Shown: positions 27,389 through 37,439 of the stretch, piece after piece
Position numbering within the stretch: the first letter of the stretch is position 1
Layout: the number at the start of each line of letters is the position of its first letter
Assembly: GCA_944321885.1 (NCBI GenBank)
Contig: CALUNB010000022.1
Coordinates: 1-41,366, forward strand
Reading direction: 5' to 3'
Length of the DNA: 41,366 nucleotides
From: an uncultured Bacteroidales bacterium
GTDB taxonomy: Bacteria > Bacteroidota > Bacteroidia > Bacteroidales > P3
Program-made: the position numbers and the translations under genes
The notes under the pieces: model-generated
Seen by the model: the letters and a program-made list of their open reading frames with translations, nothing else
Told to the model about the DNA's origin: nothing
Database searches by the model: none

Positions 27389-27862
27389 GATTAGAATATT
27401 TGGTTCCTTGACTTGTTTCCAATGGGATAATCCGGCCACAGGCATGGAACGCCACAGCTTGGGCAAAGAAAAGTTTTCCGGTTCAAGATATAATGGAACT
27501 GTCAATAAATCCTGTGTATTCGTTTTTACAATAAATGGATAAAGCTATTACTTCCGAGAGCGAATCAAACCCGCCCGCATAAAAACAAGGCGGTGTGTCA
27601 TAATGAGCAATCTGGCTACGCCGAAGACTGGCTGCACCTCGGCCAAAAGCAGTGCAAGTCGAAGGCAGAGGCAAGTTTTTACTTGCACTCTGCTGAGGCG
27701 AAGCCTGCGCTCGCTGCGAAGCAGCAACAGCACGCTCCTTCGTTCTCGCTCTCAGCGCCTTGCATCTTACTCACTCTGACACATCGCCTGAGATTTATTT
27801 CAAATCCCTATTTTGATACACCCTCTTCTCATCAATTCCGGCAATCCATCCGATGGAAGCCC
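27389..27862. other. Intergenic region upstream of the recombinase
   Basis: The gap between the recombinase start and the punA stop holds family B copy 2 (27589-27827). Between 27389 and 27588 I see AT-rich promoter-like sequence but no exact TAnnTTTG box, no tRNA, and no inverted repeat pair that would mark an invertible segment. Confidence 0.35.
27589..27827 (-). repeat. Repeat family B, copy 2 (longest form, downstream of punA)
   Basis: On the minus strand it begins GAGGGTGTATCAAAATAGGG and reaches the core GCGATGTGTCAGAGTGAGTA; at the far end GGCGGTGTGTCATAATGAGC (plus strand, 27589) is the matching inverted terminus. Inside, GCAGAG+GCAAGT at 27665-27676 pairs with ACTTGC+CTCTGC at 27681-27693 across TTTT, a strong hairpin. 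It codes for nothing recognisable. Confidence 0.65.
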
Positions 27863-28684
27863 TTAAAGTCCTTCCACGATTTCCTTGACCAAGCGGATAA
27901 GGACAGGAACCGTCTTTTCCACGGCGGCCAAGACTTCTTCATGGCTGACCTCCAAGGCCACTTCACCACCGCCGAGGTCGGAAATGACCGAAAGCCCCAT
28001 GACTTTCATTCCCAGATAATTCGCCACGATGGTTTCAGGAACCGTGCTCATCCCCACGGCGTCTCCCCCGATAATCCGCATGTAACGGTATTCCGCCGGA
28101 GTTTCAAAAGTAGGTCCGGTCGTGCCCACGTACACCCCTTGCTGGACCGGGATTCCAAGCTTGGAAGCGGTGTCGATCCCATGCTGGAGCAAATCCTTGT
28201 CGTAAGCGTTGTGCATGCTGGGGAAACGTTCCCCGAAACGTTCGTCGTTGGGTCCCAAAAGCGGATTGGGCAGAAGGTTGATATGGTCCTTGATGAACAT
28301 GATGTCCCCGACCTTGAAGCCCGGGTTCATGCCCCCGGCCGCATTGGAAACGAGCAGGGTCTTCACACCCAAGGCTTTCATCACGTAGATGGGGAAGGTA
28401 ACTTCCTGCATGGCATAGCCTTCGTAATAGTGGAAGCGGCCCTGCATGGCCACGACTCTCTTGCCGCTGCGCAGTTTGGCAAAAAGCAGCTGTCCCTTGT
28501 GTCCTGCCACCGTGGAAACGGGGAAATGCGGGATATCCTTGTAAGAAACCGTCTTTTCAATCTCCAGTTCATCCACCAGACCGCCCAAGCCGGAGCCTAA
28601 GACAATGCCGATTTCGGGTTGGTAATTTCCGGTTTCCTTGTGGATATAAGCTGCTGTTTCCTGAATTTTTTCAAACAAATCCAT
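27863..28684 (-). CDS. punA: Purine nucleoside phosphorylase
   Basis: A 273-aa protein with the trimeric (class II, PNP/MTAP-type) phosphorylase motifs: IGIVLGSGLGGLVDEL at the phosphate site, VVAMQGRFHYYEGY, VSNAAGGMNPGFKVGDIM, the nucleoside-site GPTFETPAEYR, and DAVGMSTVPETIVA. It splits inosine or guanosine with phosphate into base and ribose 1-phosphate for salvage. The start MDLFEKIQETA is preferred; the 24 residues before it in the same frame have no family character. It follows gltX by 138 bases on the same strand. The terminator seems to be replaced by, or embedded in, family B copy 2. Confidence 0.95.
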   Translation of the reverse strand: MDLFEKIQETAAYIHKETGNYQPEIGIVLGSGLGGLVDELEIEKTVSYKDIPHFPVSTVAGHKGQLLFAKLRSGKRVVAMQGRFHYYEGYAMQEVTFPIYVMKALGVKTLLVSNAAGGMNPGFKVGDIMFIKDHINLLPNPLLGPNDERFGERFPSMHNAYDKDLLQHGIDTASKLGIPVQQGVYVGTTGPTFETPAEYRYMRIIGGDAVGMSTVPETIVANYLGMKVMGLSVISDLGGGEVALEVSHEEVLAAVEKTVPVLIRLVKEIVEGL

Positions 28685-28822
28685 AATCGTAGGTTTAAAG
28701 GTTAAGAAGCGGTTGAATCCGGCCAAACCGGTTCCGAGCGCTTCATCGATGAGCAAAAAAAACTTGCCGCCGCGGCGTGTGGTTTTTCCCCGGCGATTCG
28801 AAATCAGACCACCTTGGGGTTG

Positions 28823-30394
28823 CTATACCGCCTTGGGGCTGCTTATCTTCTGGCAAGCCTGTTCAATCCGCGCCAAAGTCTCTTCTTTGCCGAGGATTTC
28901 CATGATATCGAAGACATGGGGGCCGAGGGAAGCTCCGACCAAGGCTAAACGCATGCTATTGAACACCTTGCCAGCGTTCCAGCCATGACGGCCTATCAAC
29001 TCTTGGGTCAAGGTTTCCAAAGCCAGAGCCGAAAAATCCGTCTTGGCAGCCTCTTCGCTCCATTGCCGCAGAATCCGGGGCATGTCTTCCGTCCAGCGTT
29101 TCTTCACCACTTTATCATCGTAGGATTCCGGCGCATTGAAGAAGAAGTAGCTCTGGTCCCAGATTTCCTGCGGGAAGCTGAGGCGTTCCTTGACCAAAGC
29201 GGCGATTTTCTGCAATTCGGCATCGGAATAGGAAGCGGCTTGACGGCAGAACCCACCCCGCACATCGGCTTCGCCCGAACGTTTCCGCAAAACGGCAGCC
29301 AAATCGGCATCGCTTTGTTTTTGAAGGTATTGATGGTTGAACCAATGGGCCTTTTCCAAATTGAACTTGGCCCCCGACTTGCTGACTTTTTCGAGCTGGA
29401 AAGCCTGGATGAGTTCCTCCATGCTGAAAAGCTCTTGTTCGGTTCCCGGGTTCCAACCCAGGAAAGCCAACATATTGACCACGGCCTCCGGGTAATAGCC
29501 GCTTTCGCGGTAGCCGCTGCTCTTCTCCCCGGTCTTGGGGTCGGTCCAAGCCAAGGGGAAAACAGGGAATCCGAGACGGTCCCCGTCACGCTTGCTCAGC
29601 TTGCCGTTGCCGTCGGGTTTGAGCAAAAGCGGCAAATGGGCAAAACAAGGCATGGTGTCCTTCCAACCAAGATATTCATAAAGAAGCACATGCAAAGGAG
29701 CCGAAGGCAACCATTCCTCACCCCGGATTACATGCGAGATCTCCATGAGATGGTCGTCCACGATATTGGCCAGGTGGTAGGTAGGCAAATCGTCGGCACT
29801 CTTGTAAAGCACCTTGTCGTCCAGGATTTCCGAATTGATGGTCACATCGCCCCGTATCATGTCGTGCACGGTGATGCTCCGGCCCGGCTCGATCTTGATG
29901 CGGACCACATAAGGAGTCCCGGCCTCCAACAGAGCCTTGGTCTCCGCTTCGGGAAGGCTCAGGGAGTTCTTCATCTGCATACGGGTCGAGGCATCGTATT
30001 GCTGGCTGCTCGACTTGCTCTCTTCCAAGCGTTTGCGCATGGCTTCCAACTCAGCGGGCGTATCAAAGGCATAGTAGGCCAAACCGGCATCGAGCAACTG
30101 CTTCACGTATTGGCGGTAGATGTCGCGCCTTTCGGACTGGCGGTAAGGCCCGTGGGGACCTCCGATGCCAACGCCCTCATCGAAGGGGATATGGAGCCAC
30201 TGGAAGGCCTCGATGATATATTCTTCGGCCCCCGGCACGAAACGGCTGGAGTCCGTATCCTCGATACGGAGCAGGAAATCCCCTTGGTGTTGCTTGGCAA
30301 ACAAATAGTTGAACAGGGCGGTCCTGACCCCGCCGATATGCAAGGGCCCGGTAGGGCTTGGCGCGAAACGGACTCTGACTTTTCTTTTTTCCAT
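28823..30394 (-). CDS. gltX: Glutamyl-tRNA synthetase
   Basis: A 523-aa class I synthetase that charges tRNA-Glu. The start [20 protein letters not shown] carries the HIGH-type motif (PLHIGG) at the expected place, so earlier in-frame ATGs are rejected. [18 protein letters not shown]-type sequence ([10 protein letters not shown]) and the KMSKS equivalent [10 protein letters not shown] are all visible. The anticodon-binding domain follows to the end. The version with HIGH plus [17 protein letters not shown] matches Bacteroidota GltX. It lies 58 bases after the GNAT gene and probably shares its transcript. Confidence 0.96.
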   Translation of the reverse strand: MEKRKVRVRFAPSPTGPLHIGGVRTALFNYLFAKQHQGDFLLRIEDTDSSRFVPGAEEYIIEAFQWLHIPFDEGVGIGGPHGPYRQSERRDIYRQYVKQLLDAGLAYYAFDTPAELEAMRKRLEESKSSSQQYDASTRMQMKNSLSLPEAETKALLEAGTPYVVRIKIEPGRSITVHDMIRGDVTINSEILDDKVLYKSADDLPTYHLANIVDDHLMEISHVIRGEEWLPSAPLHVLLYEYLGWKDTMPCFAHLPLLLKPDGNGKLSKRDGDRLGFPVFPLAWTDPKTGEKSSGYRESGYYPEAVVNMLAFLGWNPGTEQELFSMEELIQAFQLEKVSKSGAKFNLEKAHWFNHQYLQKQSDADLAAVLRKRSGEADVRGGFCRQAASYSDAELQKIAALVKERLSFPQEIWDQSYFFFNAPESYDDKVVKKRWTEDMPRILRQWSEEAAKTDFSALALETLTQELIGRHGWNAGKVFNSMRLALVGASLGPHVFDIMEILGKEETLARIEQACQKISSPKAV

Positions 30395-30452
30395 GGATTC
30401 CTTATGAAAATTTTGATGGTTGCTATTCATTGCCACGGTTTTCCGGGCCGGT

Positions 30453-31064
30453 TCAAAGAATCTTTTGCAATCCGAACACATCGACCCAGCGCGCTCCGGA
30501 ACGGATCCAATCCTTGAGATGGCTGCAACGTTCAAACCCGGCGGAATCGAACAATTTGAGACTGACCGGGTTGTCGCTGCGCACCGAAGCATAGAGCTGG
30601 TGCAAATTTAGCTGGTTTTTGGCGTAGGAACACGCTTGGGCGAGGATTTTTTGCCCGAGGCCTTGATTCCGGTAGTCCGGGCAGACCAGGATGCCTATTT
30701 CGGCCCGCTGGTGCAAGGCCTCGTAGTTGAAGAAATCCAATATCCCGGCAGGAGGGCATTGCCATGAAGCAAGGGAAGTAAATCCCTGCCGCCCCGTGTC
30801 CGGGGGTGTTCCTCCCGCTTGCAGGACAGGAGCGGGACTTTCCAAACAAGCGATAAGGCGGACCTGGCCGCAAGAAAAGAGTTTCGCGCCCGAACCGTTT
30901 TGGACGAATTCCCGCAAATAATCCAAGGAATAAGGGATACAGGTCTCGCCCAGCACGAAAGCCTCGGGCCGGTTTTCCATGTCGTAAAGCAGGTATTCGT
31001 CCCCCGGTTCCATGGCCCGGAGACGGATTTCACACAAATTCCTTGAATGAGGTTGGACAGGCAT
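30453..31064 (-). CDS. GNAT family N-acetyltransferase
   Basis: A 203-aa protein with the GNAT fold signature: [20 protein letters not shown] supplies the acetyl-CoA pyrophosphate loop (RNQGLG), followed by [19 protein letters not shown] and [13 protein letters not shown], typical of strands beta4-beta7 in RimJ/RimL-like members. A Pro/Gly/Cys-rich insertion (about residues 75-108) breaks the usual spacing between strands. The substrate is unknown. It starts 11 bases downstream of the dapF stop, so the two are very likely co-transcribed. Confidence 0.85.
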   Translation of the reverse strand: MPVQPHSRNLCEIRLRAMEPGDEYLLYDMENRPEAFVLGETCIPYSLDYLREFVQNGSGAKLFSCGQVRLIACLESPAPVLQAGGTPPDTGRQGFTSLASWQCPPAGILDFFNYEALHQRAEIGILVCPDYRNQGLGQKILAQACSYAKNQLNLHQLYASVRSDNPVSLKLFDSAGFERCSHLKDWIRSGARWVDVFGLQKIL

Positions 31065-31075
31065 CGTGAAAGCGG

Positions 31076-31993
31076 TTAGAGGCTTATTTCGCCCTCGAAA
31101 ACGAAGGTGGCGAGTCCTTCCAGGTAAATCCGGGTGAACAAAGTATTTTGAAGCAGGGAGAATTGCTGGGGTACCAAGACATCTTCTATGCCGGAAGTAT
31201 GTTTAAGCATGGAAGCCGGGGCCAAGGAAAGCTGGAAATCCACTTGCAGATGCCCGCCTTTGGTAGAAAGTTTGACCGTATGTTGCCCGGCAGGCAAATT
31301 TTCTTTCAAGGCGAAAGCCAAGGAAGCCGCCGTGACCCCGGTCCCGCAGGAAAAGGTCTCGTCCTCCACGCCTCTTTCGTAGGTTCTTACCTTAAGTCCG
31401 GAATACTCTTTTTCAACAAAATCGACATTGATACCATGCGGAAAATCATTTGAAAAACGAATTTCCTTCCCCTCTTTCACCACATCGATACTGTCGCAGT
31501 CCTCCACAAAAGAAACGTAGTGCGGGGAACCGGAGTCCAGCAGGTAAATATCCTTGCTCTTATGCTTGGCGTACAAGGAAACATCCCGCATTTTGAGCCG
31601 GACCAAGTATTGTTTGCCTAATTTCGAGACAATGCTCGCTTCGTGTTCCCCGTCGCTGCTCCAGAATTTGAAGCTCCCGTCCCCCACGATGCCGAGATCC
31701 TTGGCGAAGGCACAGATGCAGCGCCCCCCGTTGCCGCACATGCTGCCCGGCATCCCGTCCGAGTTGAAAAAAGACATGCAAAAGGGATAATGGTCATGAT
31801 GTTCCAGCAACATGAACCCGTCGGCACCGATACCGAACCTGCGGTCGCAAAGCAAGGCGATTTGCTGGTAATTCAAAGTGGAATATTCATTGTTCCGGTT
31901 GTCGAGCAGGATAAAATCGTTCCCCGCCCCTTGGTATTTGCGGAAACGGAGGACTTGGGAACAGGTATCTCCCGTCAAGTTCATTGGTTCCAT
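31076..31993 (-). CDS. dapF: Diaminopimelate epimerase
   Basis: A 305-aa protein converting LL- to meso-diaminopimelate, for lysine and peptidoglycan. Both catalytic cysteines are present in their motifs: C86 in MCGNGGRC and C216 in FSCGTGVTAA. The N-terminal KYQGAGNDFILLDN and GIGADGFMLLE also fit. It is slightly longer than usual because of a few residues before the core; a start at the second Met (MNLTGD) is possible. It lies 54 bases downstream of the serine hydrolase gene and directly upstream of the GNAT gene. Confidence 0.95.
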   Translation of the reverse strand: MEPMNLTGDTCSQVLRFRKYQGAGNDFILLDNRNNEYSTLNYQQIALLCDRRFGIGADGFMLLEHHDHYPFCMSFFNSDGMPGSMCGNGGRCICAFAKDLGIVGDGSFKFWSSDGEHEASIVSKLGKQYLVRLKMRDVSLYAKHKSKDIYLLDSGSPHYVSFVEDCDSIDVVKEGKEIRFSNDFPHGINVDFVEKEYSGLKVRTYERGVEDETFSCGTGVTAASLAFALKENLPAGQHTVKLSTKGGHLQVDFQLSLAPASMLKHTSGIEDVLVPQQFSLLQNTLFTRIYLEGLATFVFEGEISL

Positions 31994-32047
31994 TATGCGT
32001 TGTTTAGGTTGGTTGTACCTTGACCAGGGTCCGGCCGGTGATTCCGC

Positions 32048-33340
32048 CTATGACTCGGGATTCTCGTTCCGGTTCCCGTTGTCGTGGTATACCGGACCCT
32101 GTGCTTCCGGTTCCACCCCTTCGGCCAATTGGGGCTCGTTGAAAGAAGATGCGATTTCGAAAATCCGCTCGATATAAGGATTTACCGTCACATCGCTCCG
32201 GTTGTTGAGCCAAATCAAGGTACGGCGGTTCTGGTAGTCGTGGATGAAATAAGACCGGAAGCCTTTCCACCATCCGTTGTGGTAAACGGTCTGGGCGCCC
32301 GACTCTTCTTGCTTGATCCGGAACCCCAAGCCGTAATCGTTGTCGTGACGTTCGGAGAGGGGGACGGCAGGGGTGAACATCAGCTGCCTTATCGTGTCGG
32401 CCAGGAAATTGTCATCATAAAGGGCCTGGTCGAAGCGGTACAAGTCTTGCACGTTGGAAAACAAGCCCTTGTCTCCCACTACCCCGTCCAAGTAATCGGG
32501 CCTGCGTTGGTAAAAACCGGTCCGCCGCGAATAGGAATAACCTCTTACCATCCCGCGATCCGATTGAGGATTACGGGCATCGTACACGAAGGTGTTCCGC
32601 ATGTGGAGGGGCTGCGCGATATGCTCGTCGAAATAATCGGCAAAGGACTGCCCTGAAACCTGTTCCACAAGAAGCGCCAAATAAGCGTAATTGGTATTAC
32701 AGTAACGAAACTTGGTCCCAGGTTTGAAATCCAGACGGTTGGCATAGGTTCCCATCAAAGTGGAGAGGTCGGAGTTCATCAAAGGGTCTTCCTTGTCGGG
32801 CCAGAAATTCTCGGCAGTGTAGATGTAGTTTTGAAGCCCGGAACGATGCTGGAGAAGGTCTTTCACCGTGATGGTCTCGAAAGGGAAATCAGGAAGATAA
32901 GTCTTTACCGGCTGGTAGATGTCCAGTTTCCCGTTTTGATAGAGCTGCATGACGGCCACGGCTGTGAATGGCTTGGAAAGGGAAGCGAGCTGGAACGCGC
33001 TTTCCGGACAGATGGAATCCCGGCGCGAGCGGATGTCCGAAAATCCAAAGCACTGGTTATAGATAACTTGACCATCTTCGGCATAAAGGACTTGCCCGCT
33101 GAACTGCCCTTTGCGGTAAGCTTCGGTCAGGAGCTGGTTTATTTCGCGGGCCTTGCTGGAATCGGCCTGGCTCGAAAGCCGGACTTGGGTACAAACGGTA
33201 TCGGCGGAATTTTGCGGCAAGCTGAAGGGTTGTTGCTGCTTGGAACTGCTGTGGGCATGGTTCCAAGGAATCGGGGATATCAGGACCATCCCGATCAAGG
33301 CCAACACAAGGGCGGTGGATATGTACTTTTTTTTGCTCAT
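32048..33340 (-). CDS. Serine hydrolase of the beta-lactamase/PBP4-like family
   Basis: A 430-aa protein with an N-terminal hydrophobic segment (ISTALVLALIGMVLISPIPW) that acts as signal or anchor, so it works outside the cytoplasm. The catalytic SxxK is S120-L-S-K123, the YxN motif is Y213-C-N215, and the third motif is H354-N-G instead of KTG. This set is that of class C-like serine hydrolases (esterases, DD-peptidases and peptide hydrolases) more than of true beta-lactamases. A peptidoglycan or peptide substrate is plausible given dapF and mltG nearby, but that is only context. Confidence 0.85.
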   Translation of the reverse strand: MSKKKYISTALVLALIGMVLISPIPWNHAHSSSKQQQPFSLPQNSADTVCTQVRLSSQADSSKAREINQLLTEAYRKGQFSGQVLYAEDGQVIYNQCFGFSDIRSRRDSICPESAFQLASLSKPFTAVAVMQLYQNGKLDIYQPVKTYLPDFPFETITVKDLLQHRSGLQNYIYTAENFWPDKEDPLMNSDLSTLMGTYANRLDFKPGTKFRYCNTNYAYLALLVEQVSGQSFADYFDEHIAQPLHMRNTFVYDARNPQSDRGMVRGYSYSRRTGFYQRRPDYLDGVVGDKGLFSNVQDLYRFDQALYDDNFLADTIRQLMFTPAVPLSERHDNDYGLGFRIKQEESGAQTVYHNGWWKGFRSYFIHDYQNRRTLIWLNNRSDVTVNPYIERIFEIASSFNEPQLAEGVEPEAQGPVYHDNGNRNENPES

Positions 33341-33418
33341 TCTTTTTCGTTTGGAAAGATAATGGGAGCCGCTTCCGCTGCCGGTCTTCGGTTTTATGCT
33401 AATTTTGCATCCCGTTCC

Positions 33419-33630
33419 TAAGAAGCTGTTTCAATTTATTTGTTTAGGCCATCGGGAGGGGATTTGGAGGGATGGCGCGGCGTTTTTCAAAGGAGGATAG
33501 CCAAGCTATCATCGAGCACCGCTCAACCAAGACCCGAAATAGCCCCCGATGGGCAAACAAAATCCTGAACCCGGTCCCTGAAATTTCAGCCTTTTCAGGA
33601 TTGTGTAAGAAATTTTAAACAGCTTCTAAT
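33419..33630 (-). repeat. Repeat family A, copy 2 (inverted)
   Basis: This is the reverse complement of the family A consensus, from TAAGAAGCTGTTTCAATTTA to TTTAAACAGCTTCTAA, with the same internal pairs (GCCATCGGGAGGGG against CCCCCGATGGGC). It fills most of the gap between the divergent serine hydrolase and metG genes and ends one base before the metG promoter. Confidence 0.8.
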
Positions 33631-33661
33631 TTGGATTTTGCGGATTTAGCGTTTATCTTCG
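33631..33661 (+). promoter_or_regulatory. metG promoter
   Basis: TTG at 33631-33633, a spacer of exactly 20 bases, then TATCTTCG at 33654-33661 (one mismatch to TAnnTTTG). This is the best complete promoter in the window by spacing. The -33 element touches the end of family A copy 2. Confidence 0.5.
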
Positions 33662-33734
33662 CCTTCCCGGAAACACGAAGCTTTCCCAAGCAAAGATATT
33701 TGAAAATCGGGATACAATAAAACTGTAAACGGAT

Positions 33735-35834
33735 ATGAATTCTCAACATGCAGACGTTGAAAACACTACGCCTGTCTTCGAACCGGGTTCCACCCCCGAA
33801 CGTTACACGATCACTTCGGCACTCCCTTATGCCAACGGCCCGGTACACATAGGGCATCTGGCAGGGGTCTATGTTCCTGCCGACATTTATGCCCGCTACC
33901 TCCGCAGCCGGGGCCGGGATGTGATTTTCATCGGCGGTTCGGACGAACACGGGGTCCCCATCACCATCCAAGCGCGGAAACGGCATACCACGCCCCAAGC
34001 CATCGTGGACCAGTACCACGCCTTGATCAAGGACTCGTTCGAGAAGTTCGGCATCTCTTTCGATATTTATTCCCGCACTTCGACCCGGATCCACGCCCAA
34101 ACGGCTTCGGCCTTTTTCAAGACACTTTACGACAAAGGTTGCTTCATCGAAAAGACTTCCTTGCAGTATTACGACGAGGAGAACCACCAGTTCCTGGCCG
34201 ACCGCTACATCACCGGGACCTGCCCGCATTGCCATAGCGAAGGAGCTTACGGCGACCAGTGCGAGAAATGCGGTTCGGCGCTCAGCCCCGATGAACTCAT
34301 CGACCCCAGGAGCACGATTAGCGGGAACAGGCCTGTGAAGAAAGAAACCAAACATTGGTACCTGCCTTTGGACCGCTACGAGGACTTCCTGCGGAAATGG
34401 ATTCTGGAGGGACACAAGGACGACTGGAAAACGAACGTCTACGGGCAATGCAAATCCTGGATCGACCAAGGTTTGTTGCCCCGCGCCGTGACCCGCGACC
34501 TGGATTGGGGCGTACCGCTTCCCCTGCCTGATACCGAAGGCAAGGTCCTCTACGTTTGGTTCGATGCCCCGATTGGCTATATCTCGGCCACGAAGGAGCT
34601 GAAACCGGACGCATGGGAAAAGTATTGGAAAGACAAGAAAACCAAGTTGGTACATTTTATCGGAAAAGATAATATCGTATTCCATTGCATCATTTTCCCC
34701 TGCATGCTCAAAGCCGAAGGGAGCTACGTTTTACCGGATAACGTGCCGGCCAACGAATTCCTGAACTTGGAGGGGGAAAAGATTTCCACTTCCAAGAACT
34801 GGGCGGTCTGGCTGCACGAATACCTGGAAGATTTCCCCGGAAAGCAGGACGTGTTGCGCTACGTGCTGACGGCCAACGCTCCGGAGACCAAGGACAACGA
34901 CTTCACCTGGAAGGATTTCCAGGCCCGGAACAACAACGAGTTGCTGGCCGTTTTCGGCAACTTCGTCAACCGGACGGTGGTCCTGACCCACAAGTATTTC
35001 GAAGGCAAGGTTCCTGAAGTGCCGGATCCGGCTTTCACGGAAACCGACCGGGAATATTTGCGGGAAATGTGCGCTTATCCGGAAAAAATCGCCGCGAGCT
35101 TGGAAGCTTACCGTTTCCGGGAAGGCTTGAACGAGTTGATGAACTTGGCCCGTCTGGGGAACAAATACCTGACCGACAATGAACCATGGAAACTCTTCAA
35201 GAGCGACCCGGAACGGGTCAAGGTGATTTTGAACCTTTCCTTGCAAATCGCGGCCCATTTGGCGGTCCTGTGCGAACCCTTCCTGCCTTTCACGGCGAAA
35301 AAGTTGTGCGGTATCCTAGACTTGCCCAAATTGCCCTGGGACGAAGCGACCCGGACCTGCTTGCTGGAAGGCGGCCATCCGTTGAACCCCGCCGAGTTCC
35401 TGTTCGAAAAGATAGAAGATGAGGCCATCCAAAAACAGATGGACAAGTTGGAAGAAGCCAAGAAAGCCAACCGGATGCAGGCCACACCTCGTTACGAACC
35501 CCAAAAAGCAAGCGTGAACTTCGAGGATTTCGGCAAGATGGATTTGCGGGTGGCCCGGATTACGGCGGCGGAAAAGGTGGCCAAGACCAAGAAACTCTTG
35601 AAACTGACCTTGGAAACGGGCCTGGATACCCGTACCGTGGTGAGCGGCATTGCCGAATGCTACACGCCCGAGGAAGTGATAGGAAAAAAGGTTTGCCTTT
35701 TGGCCAACCTGGAACCCAAGGAGCTCAAAGGCATCTTGTCGCACGGCATGATCCTGATGAGTGAGAATCCGGACGGCAAACTTTGCTTCGTGGAGCCTTC
35801 GCCCGAGGCCGAAGTAGGGATGCAGATTCGTTAA
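33735..35834 (+). CDS. metG: Methionyl-tRNA synthetase
   Basis: A 699-aa class I synthetase. The HIGH motif is [10 protein letters not shown], followed by [15 protein letters not shown] zinc knuckle is formed by CPHC at about residue 163 and CEKC at about 176. The KMSKS equivalent is [13 protein letters not shown]. Residues about 590-699 are a C-terminal tRNA-binding (Trbp111-like, OB-fold) domain: [20 protein letters not shown] ... [15 protein letters not shown]. It has about 18 residues before the catalytic core. It charges initiator and elongator tRNA-Met. mltG follows 115 bases downstream on the same strand. Confidence 0.96.
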   Translation: MNSQHADVENTTPVFEPGSTPERYTITSALPYANGPVHIGHLAGVYVPADIYARYLRSRGRDVIFIGGSDEHGVPITIQARKRHTTPQAIVDQYHALIKDSFEKFGISFDIYSRTSTRIHAQTASAFFKTLYDKGCFIEKTSLQYYDEENHQFLADRYITGTCPHCHSEGAYGDQCEKCGSALSPDELIDPRSTISGNRPVKKETKHWYLPLDRYEDFLRKWILEGHKDDWKTNVYGQCKSWIDQGLLPRAVTRDLDWGVPLPLPDTEGKVLYVWFDAPIGYISATKELKPDAWEKYWKDKKTKLVHFIGKDNIVFHCIIFPCMLKAEGSYVLPDNVPANEFLNLEGEKISTSKNWAVWLHEYLEDFPGKQDVLRYVLTANAPETKDNDFTWKDFQARNNNELLAVFGNFVNRTVVLTHKYFEGKVPEVPDPAFTETDREYLREMCAYPEKIAASLEAYRFREGLNELMNLARLGNKYLTDNEPWKLFKSDPERVKVILNLSLQIAAHLAVLCEPFLPFTAKKLCGILDLPKLPWDEATRTCLLEGGHPLNPAEFLFEKIEDEAIQKQMDKLEEAKKANRMQATPRYEPQKASVNFEDFGKMDLRVARITAAEKVAKTKKLLKLTLETGLDTRTVVSGIAECYTPEEVIGKKVCLLANLEPKELKGILSHGMILMSENPDGKLCFVEPSPEAEVGMQIR

Positions 35835-35949
35835 GACCGTTTTCCGACACGGGCCGGAGGAGGAACCCATATCGCCATGCAAGCGGCTTGACGAGGCGTT
35901 TGCGTGTCCGGTCCAGGTCACGATATATGAAACGCTAAACAATACAACG

Positions 35950-37077
35950 ATGCAGGTAAGAAAACCGAGGAAAAGGCGCAAGACCCATGCGTATGCTGCT
36001 GCCAGCGGCAGAAAGCATTTCAGCAGAAAACTAAAAGCGGGCTTGTATCTCCTTGCCGTGTTCATTTTCGGCCTCATGGTGTGCGCGGCCTCCATCGGCA
36101 TGGGGTCCGCAGTCAAAGCCCGGACCGAAGTGTTCATCCCGACGGGAGCGACTTACGCGCAGGTGCAGGACAGCTTGCGTTCGAGCGGCAACATCCGGAT
36201 GTTCAAGTTCGAAATCCTTTCGCGTATCAAAGGATATCCGGATTGGGTAAGACCGGGACGTTACGTGATTCCCGCAGACGTTACGGCCTCGACCGTGGTC
36301 AACAAGCTGCGTTCGGGCGACCAGGACGAGGTCCGGGTCACGTTCAATAAAGTCCGCACGGTGGAGCAGCTGGCCGGAATCGTTTCCAAGCGGATTGAAG
36401 CCGATTCGGCTTCCCTCGTGGCCGTGCTTTCGGACACGCTCTACCTGTCCCATTTCACCTATGCCTTCAAGGATGCCGATTCCTTGCAGAAAGAGGCTTT
36501 GCGGGTAACTCCGGAAAACGTCCTGGCTTGTTTCGTCCCGGATACCTACCATCTTTATTGGAACACGGATGCCGAGGCGTTTTTCAGGCGGATGTATTGG
36601 GAGTTCGAGCGTTTCTGGAACGAGAGACGGCAAAAGGAAGCCGATAGTTTGGGGATGAACCGGCTGGAAATCATCTCTTTGGCATCCATCGTGGAGGAGG
36701 AGACAAACCAGAAGGACGAGCGGCCCGATATCGCTTCGGTCTATCTGAACCGCCTGCGGCGCGGCATGTTGTTGCAAGCCGACCCCACGGTCAAATACGC
36801 GGTCGGGGATTTCGGGCTCCGGCGAATCCTCAAAGAACACCTCCAAACGGATTCTCCTTACAATACATACAAATACAAAGGATTACCTCCGGGTCCGATT
36901 TGTACGCCTTCGATTTCATCGATTGATGCCGTTTTGGAGAACAAGCAGACCAAGTACCTATACTTCTGTGCCAAAGCCGATTTTTCGGGCTACCACGACT
37001 TTGCTTCCTCCTATTTCAAACACTTGGCCAACGCACGGGCTTACCAGCGGGCCTTGGACGAAAGGGGAATCAGGTAA
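35950..37077 (+). CDS. mltG: Endolytic peptidoglycan transglycosylase MltG
   Basis: A 375-aa inner membrane protein: a basic cytoplasmic N-terminus (RKPRKRRK), one membrane span (about 28-48), a LysM-like region (EVFIPTGATYAQVQDSL), then the YceG/MltG catalytic domain. The catalytic glutamate is E249 in ASIVEEETN, and the other signatures LLQADPTVKYA, SPYNTYKYKGLPPGPICTPS are intact. It cleaves nascent glycan strands and sets their length. Start choice at 35950 fits the family's short basic tail. A family A repeat follows it, and no clear terminator is seen. Confidence 0.93.
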   Translation: MQVRKPRKRRKTHAYAAASGRKHFSRKLKAGLYLLAVFIFGLMVCAASIGMGSAVKARTEVFIPTGATYAQVQDSLRSSGNIRMFKFEILSRIKGYPDWVRPGRYVIPADVTASTVVNKLRSGDQDEVRVTFNKVRTVEQLAGIVSKRIEADSASLVAVLSDTLYLSHFTYAFKDADSLQKEALRVTPENVLACFVPDTYHLYWNTDAEAFFRRMYWEFERFWNERRQKEADSLGMNRLEIISLASIVEEETNQKDERPDIASVYLNRLRRGMLLQADPTVKYAVGDFGLRRILKEHLQTDSPYNTYKYKGLPPGPICTPSISSIDAVLENKQTKYLYFCAKADFSGYHDFASSYFKHLANARAYQRALDERGIR

Positions 37078-37118
37078 TCCTCATCCGCAGGCTGACCCGT
37101 CATAGGGGACCTTGCGAT

Positions 37119-37328
37119 TAAGAAGCTGTTTAAAATTTCTTGCAATCCTGAAAAGACTGAATTTTCAGGAACCGGTTTCAGGATTTTGTTTGCCCATCGG
37201 GGGCTATTTCGGGGCTGGCTTGCCTTTTTCACGTCAGATAGCTCGGCTATCCTCCTTTGAAAAACGCCGCGCCATCCCTCAAAATCCCCTCCCGATGGCC
37301 TAAACAAATAAATTTAAACAGCTTCTAA
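37119..37328 (+). repeat. Repeat family A, copy 3
   Basis: Bounded by TTAAGAAGCTGTTTAAAATT and TTTAAACAGCTTCTAA, with AATCCTGAAAAG..TTTTCAGGA-type internal pairing, GATAGCtcgGCTATC, and TTTGTTTGCCCATCGGG against CCCGATGGCCTAAACAAA. It is the same orientation as copy 1 but lacks the extra block. It starts about 40 bases after mltG. Confidence 0.8.
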
Positions 37329-37368
37329 GTCTCGGCAAAGCTAAACGAAGTTTGAGCTATGCCGAGAC
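37329..37368 (+). repeat. Hairpin unit C' abutting family A copy 3
   Basis: GTCTCGGCAAAGCT pairs with AGCTATGCCGAGAC around a 12-base loop. The bases after it (GGAGAAA) match those after the family C hairpin (GCCGAGGCGGAGAAA), so it looks like a related unit 110 bases upstream of family C copy 2. Confidence 0.55.
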
Positions 37369-37439
37369 GGAGAAACGATCGCAACGAGTTCATGAACACC
37401 TTGAAACTCTTTGCGCCGTGAATAAAGCTGCGTGAAAAC

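Noticed and set aside
27389..27505. Upstream start for the recombinase
   Set aside because: The added 39 residues have no family similarity, while MANKTIGEIAAAW fits the usual N-terminus of the core-binding domain.
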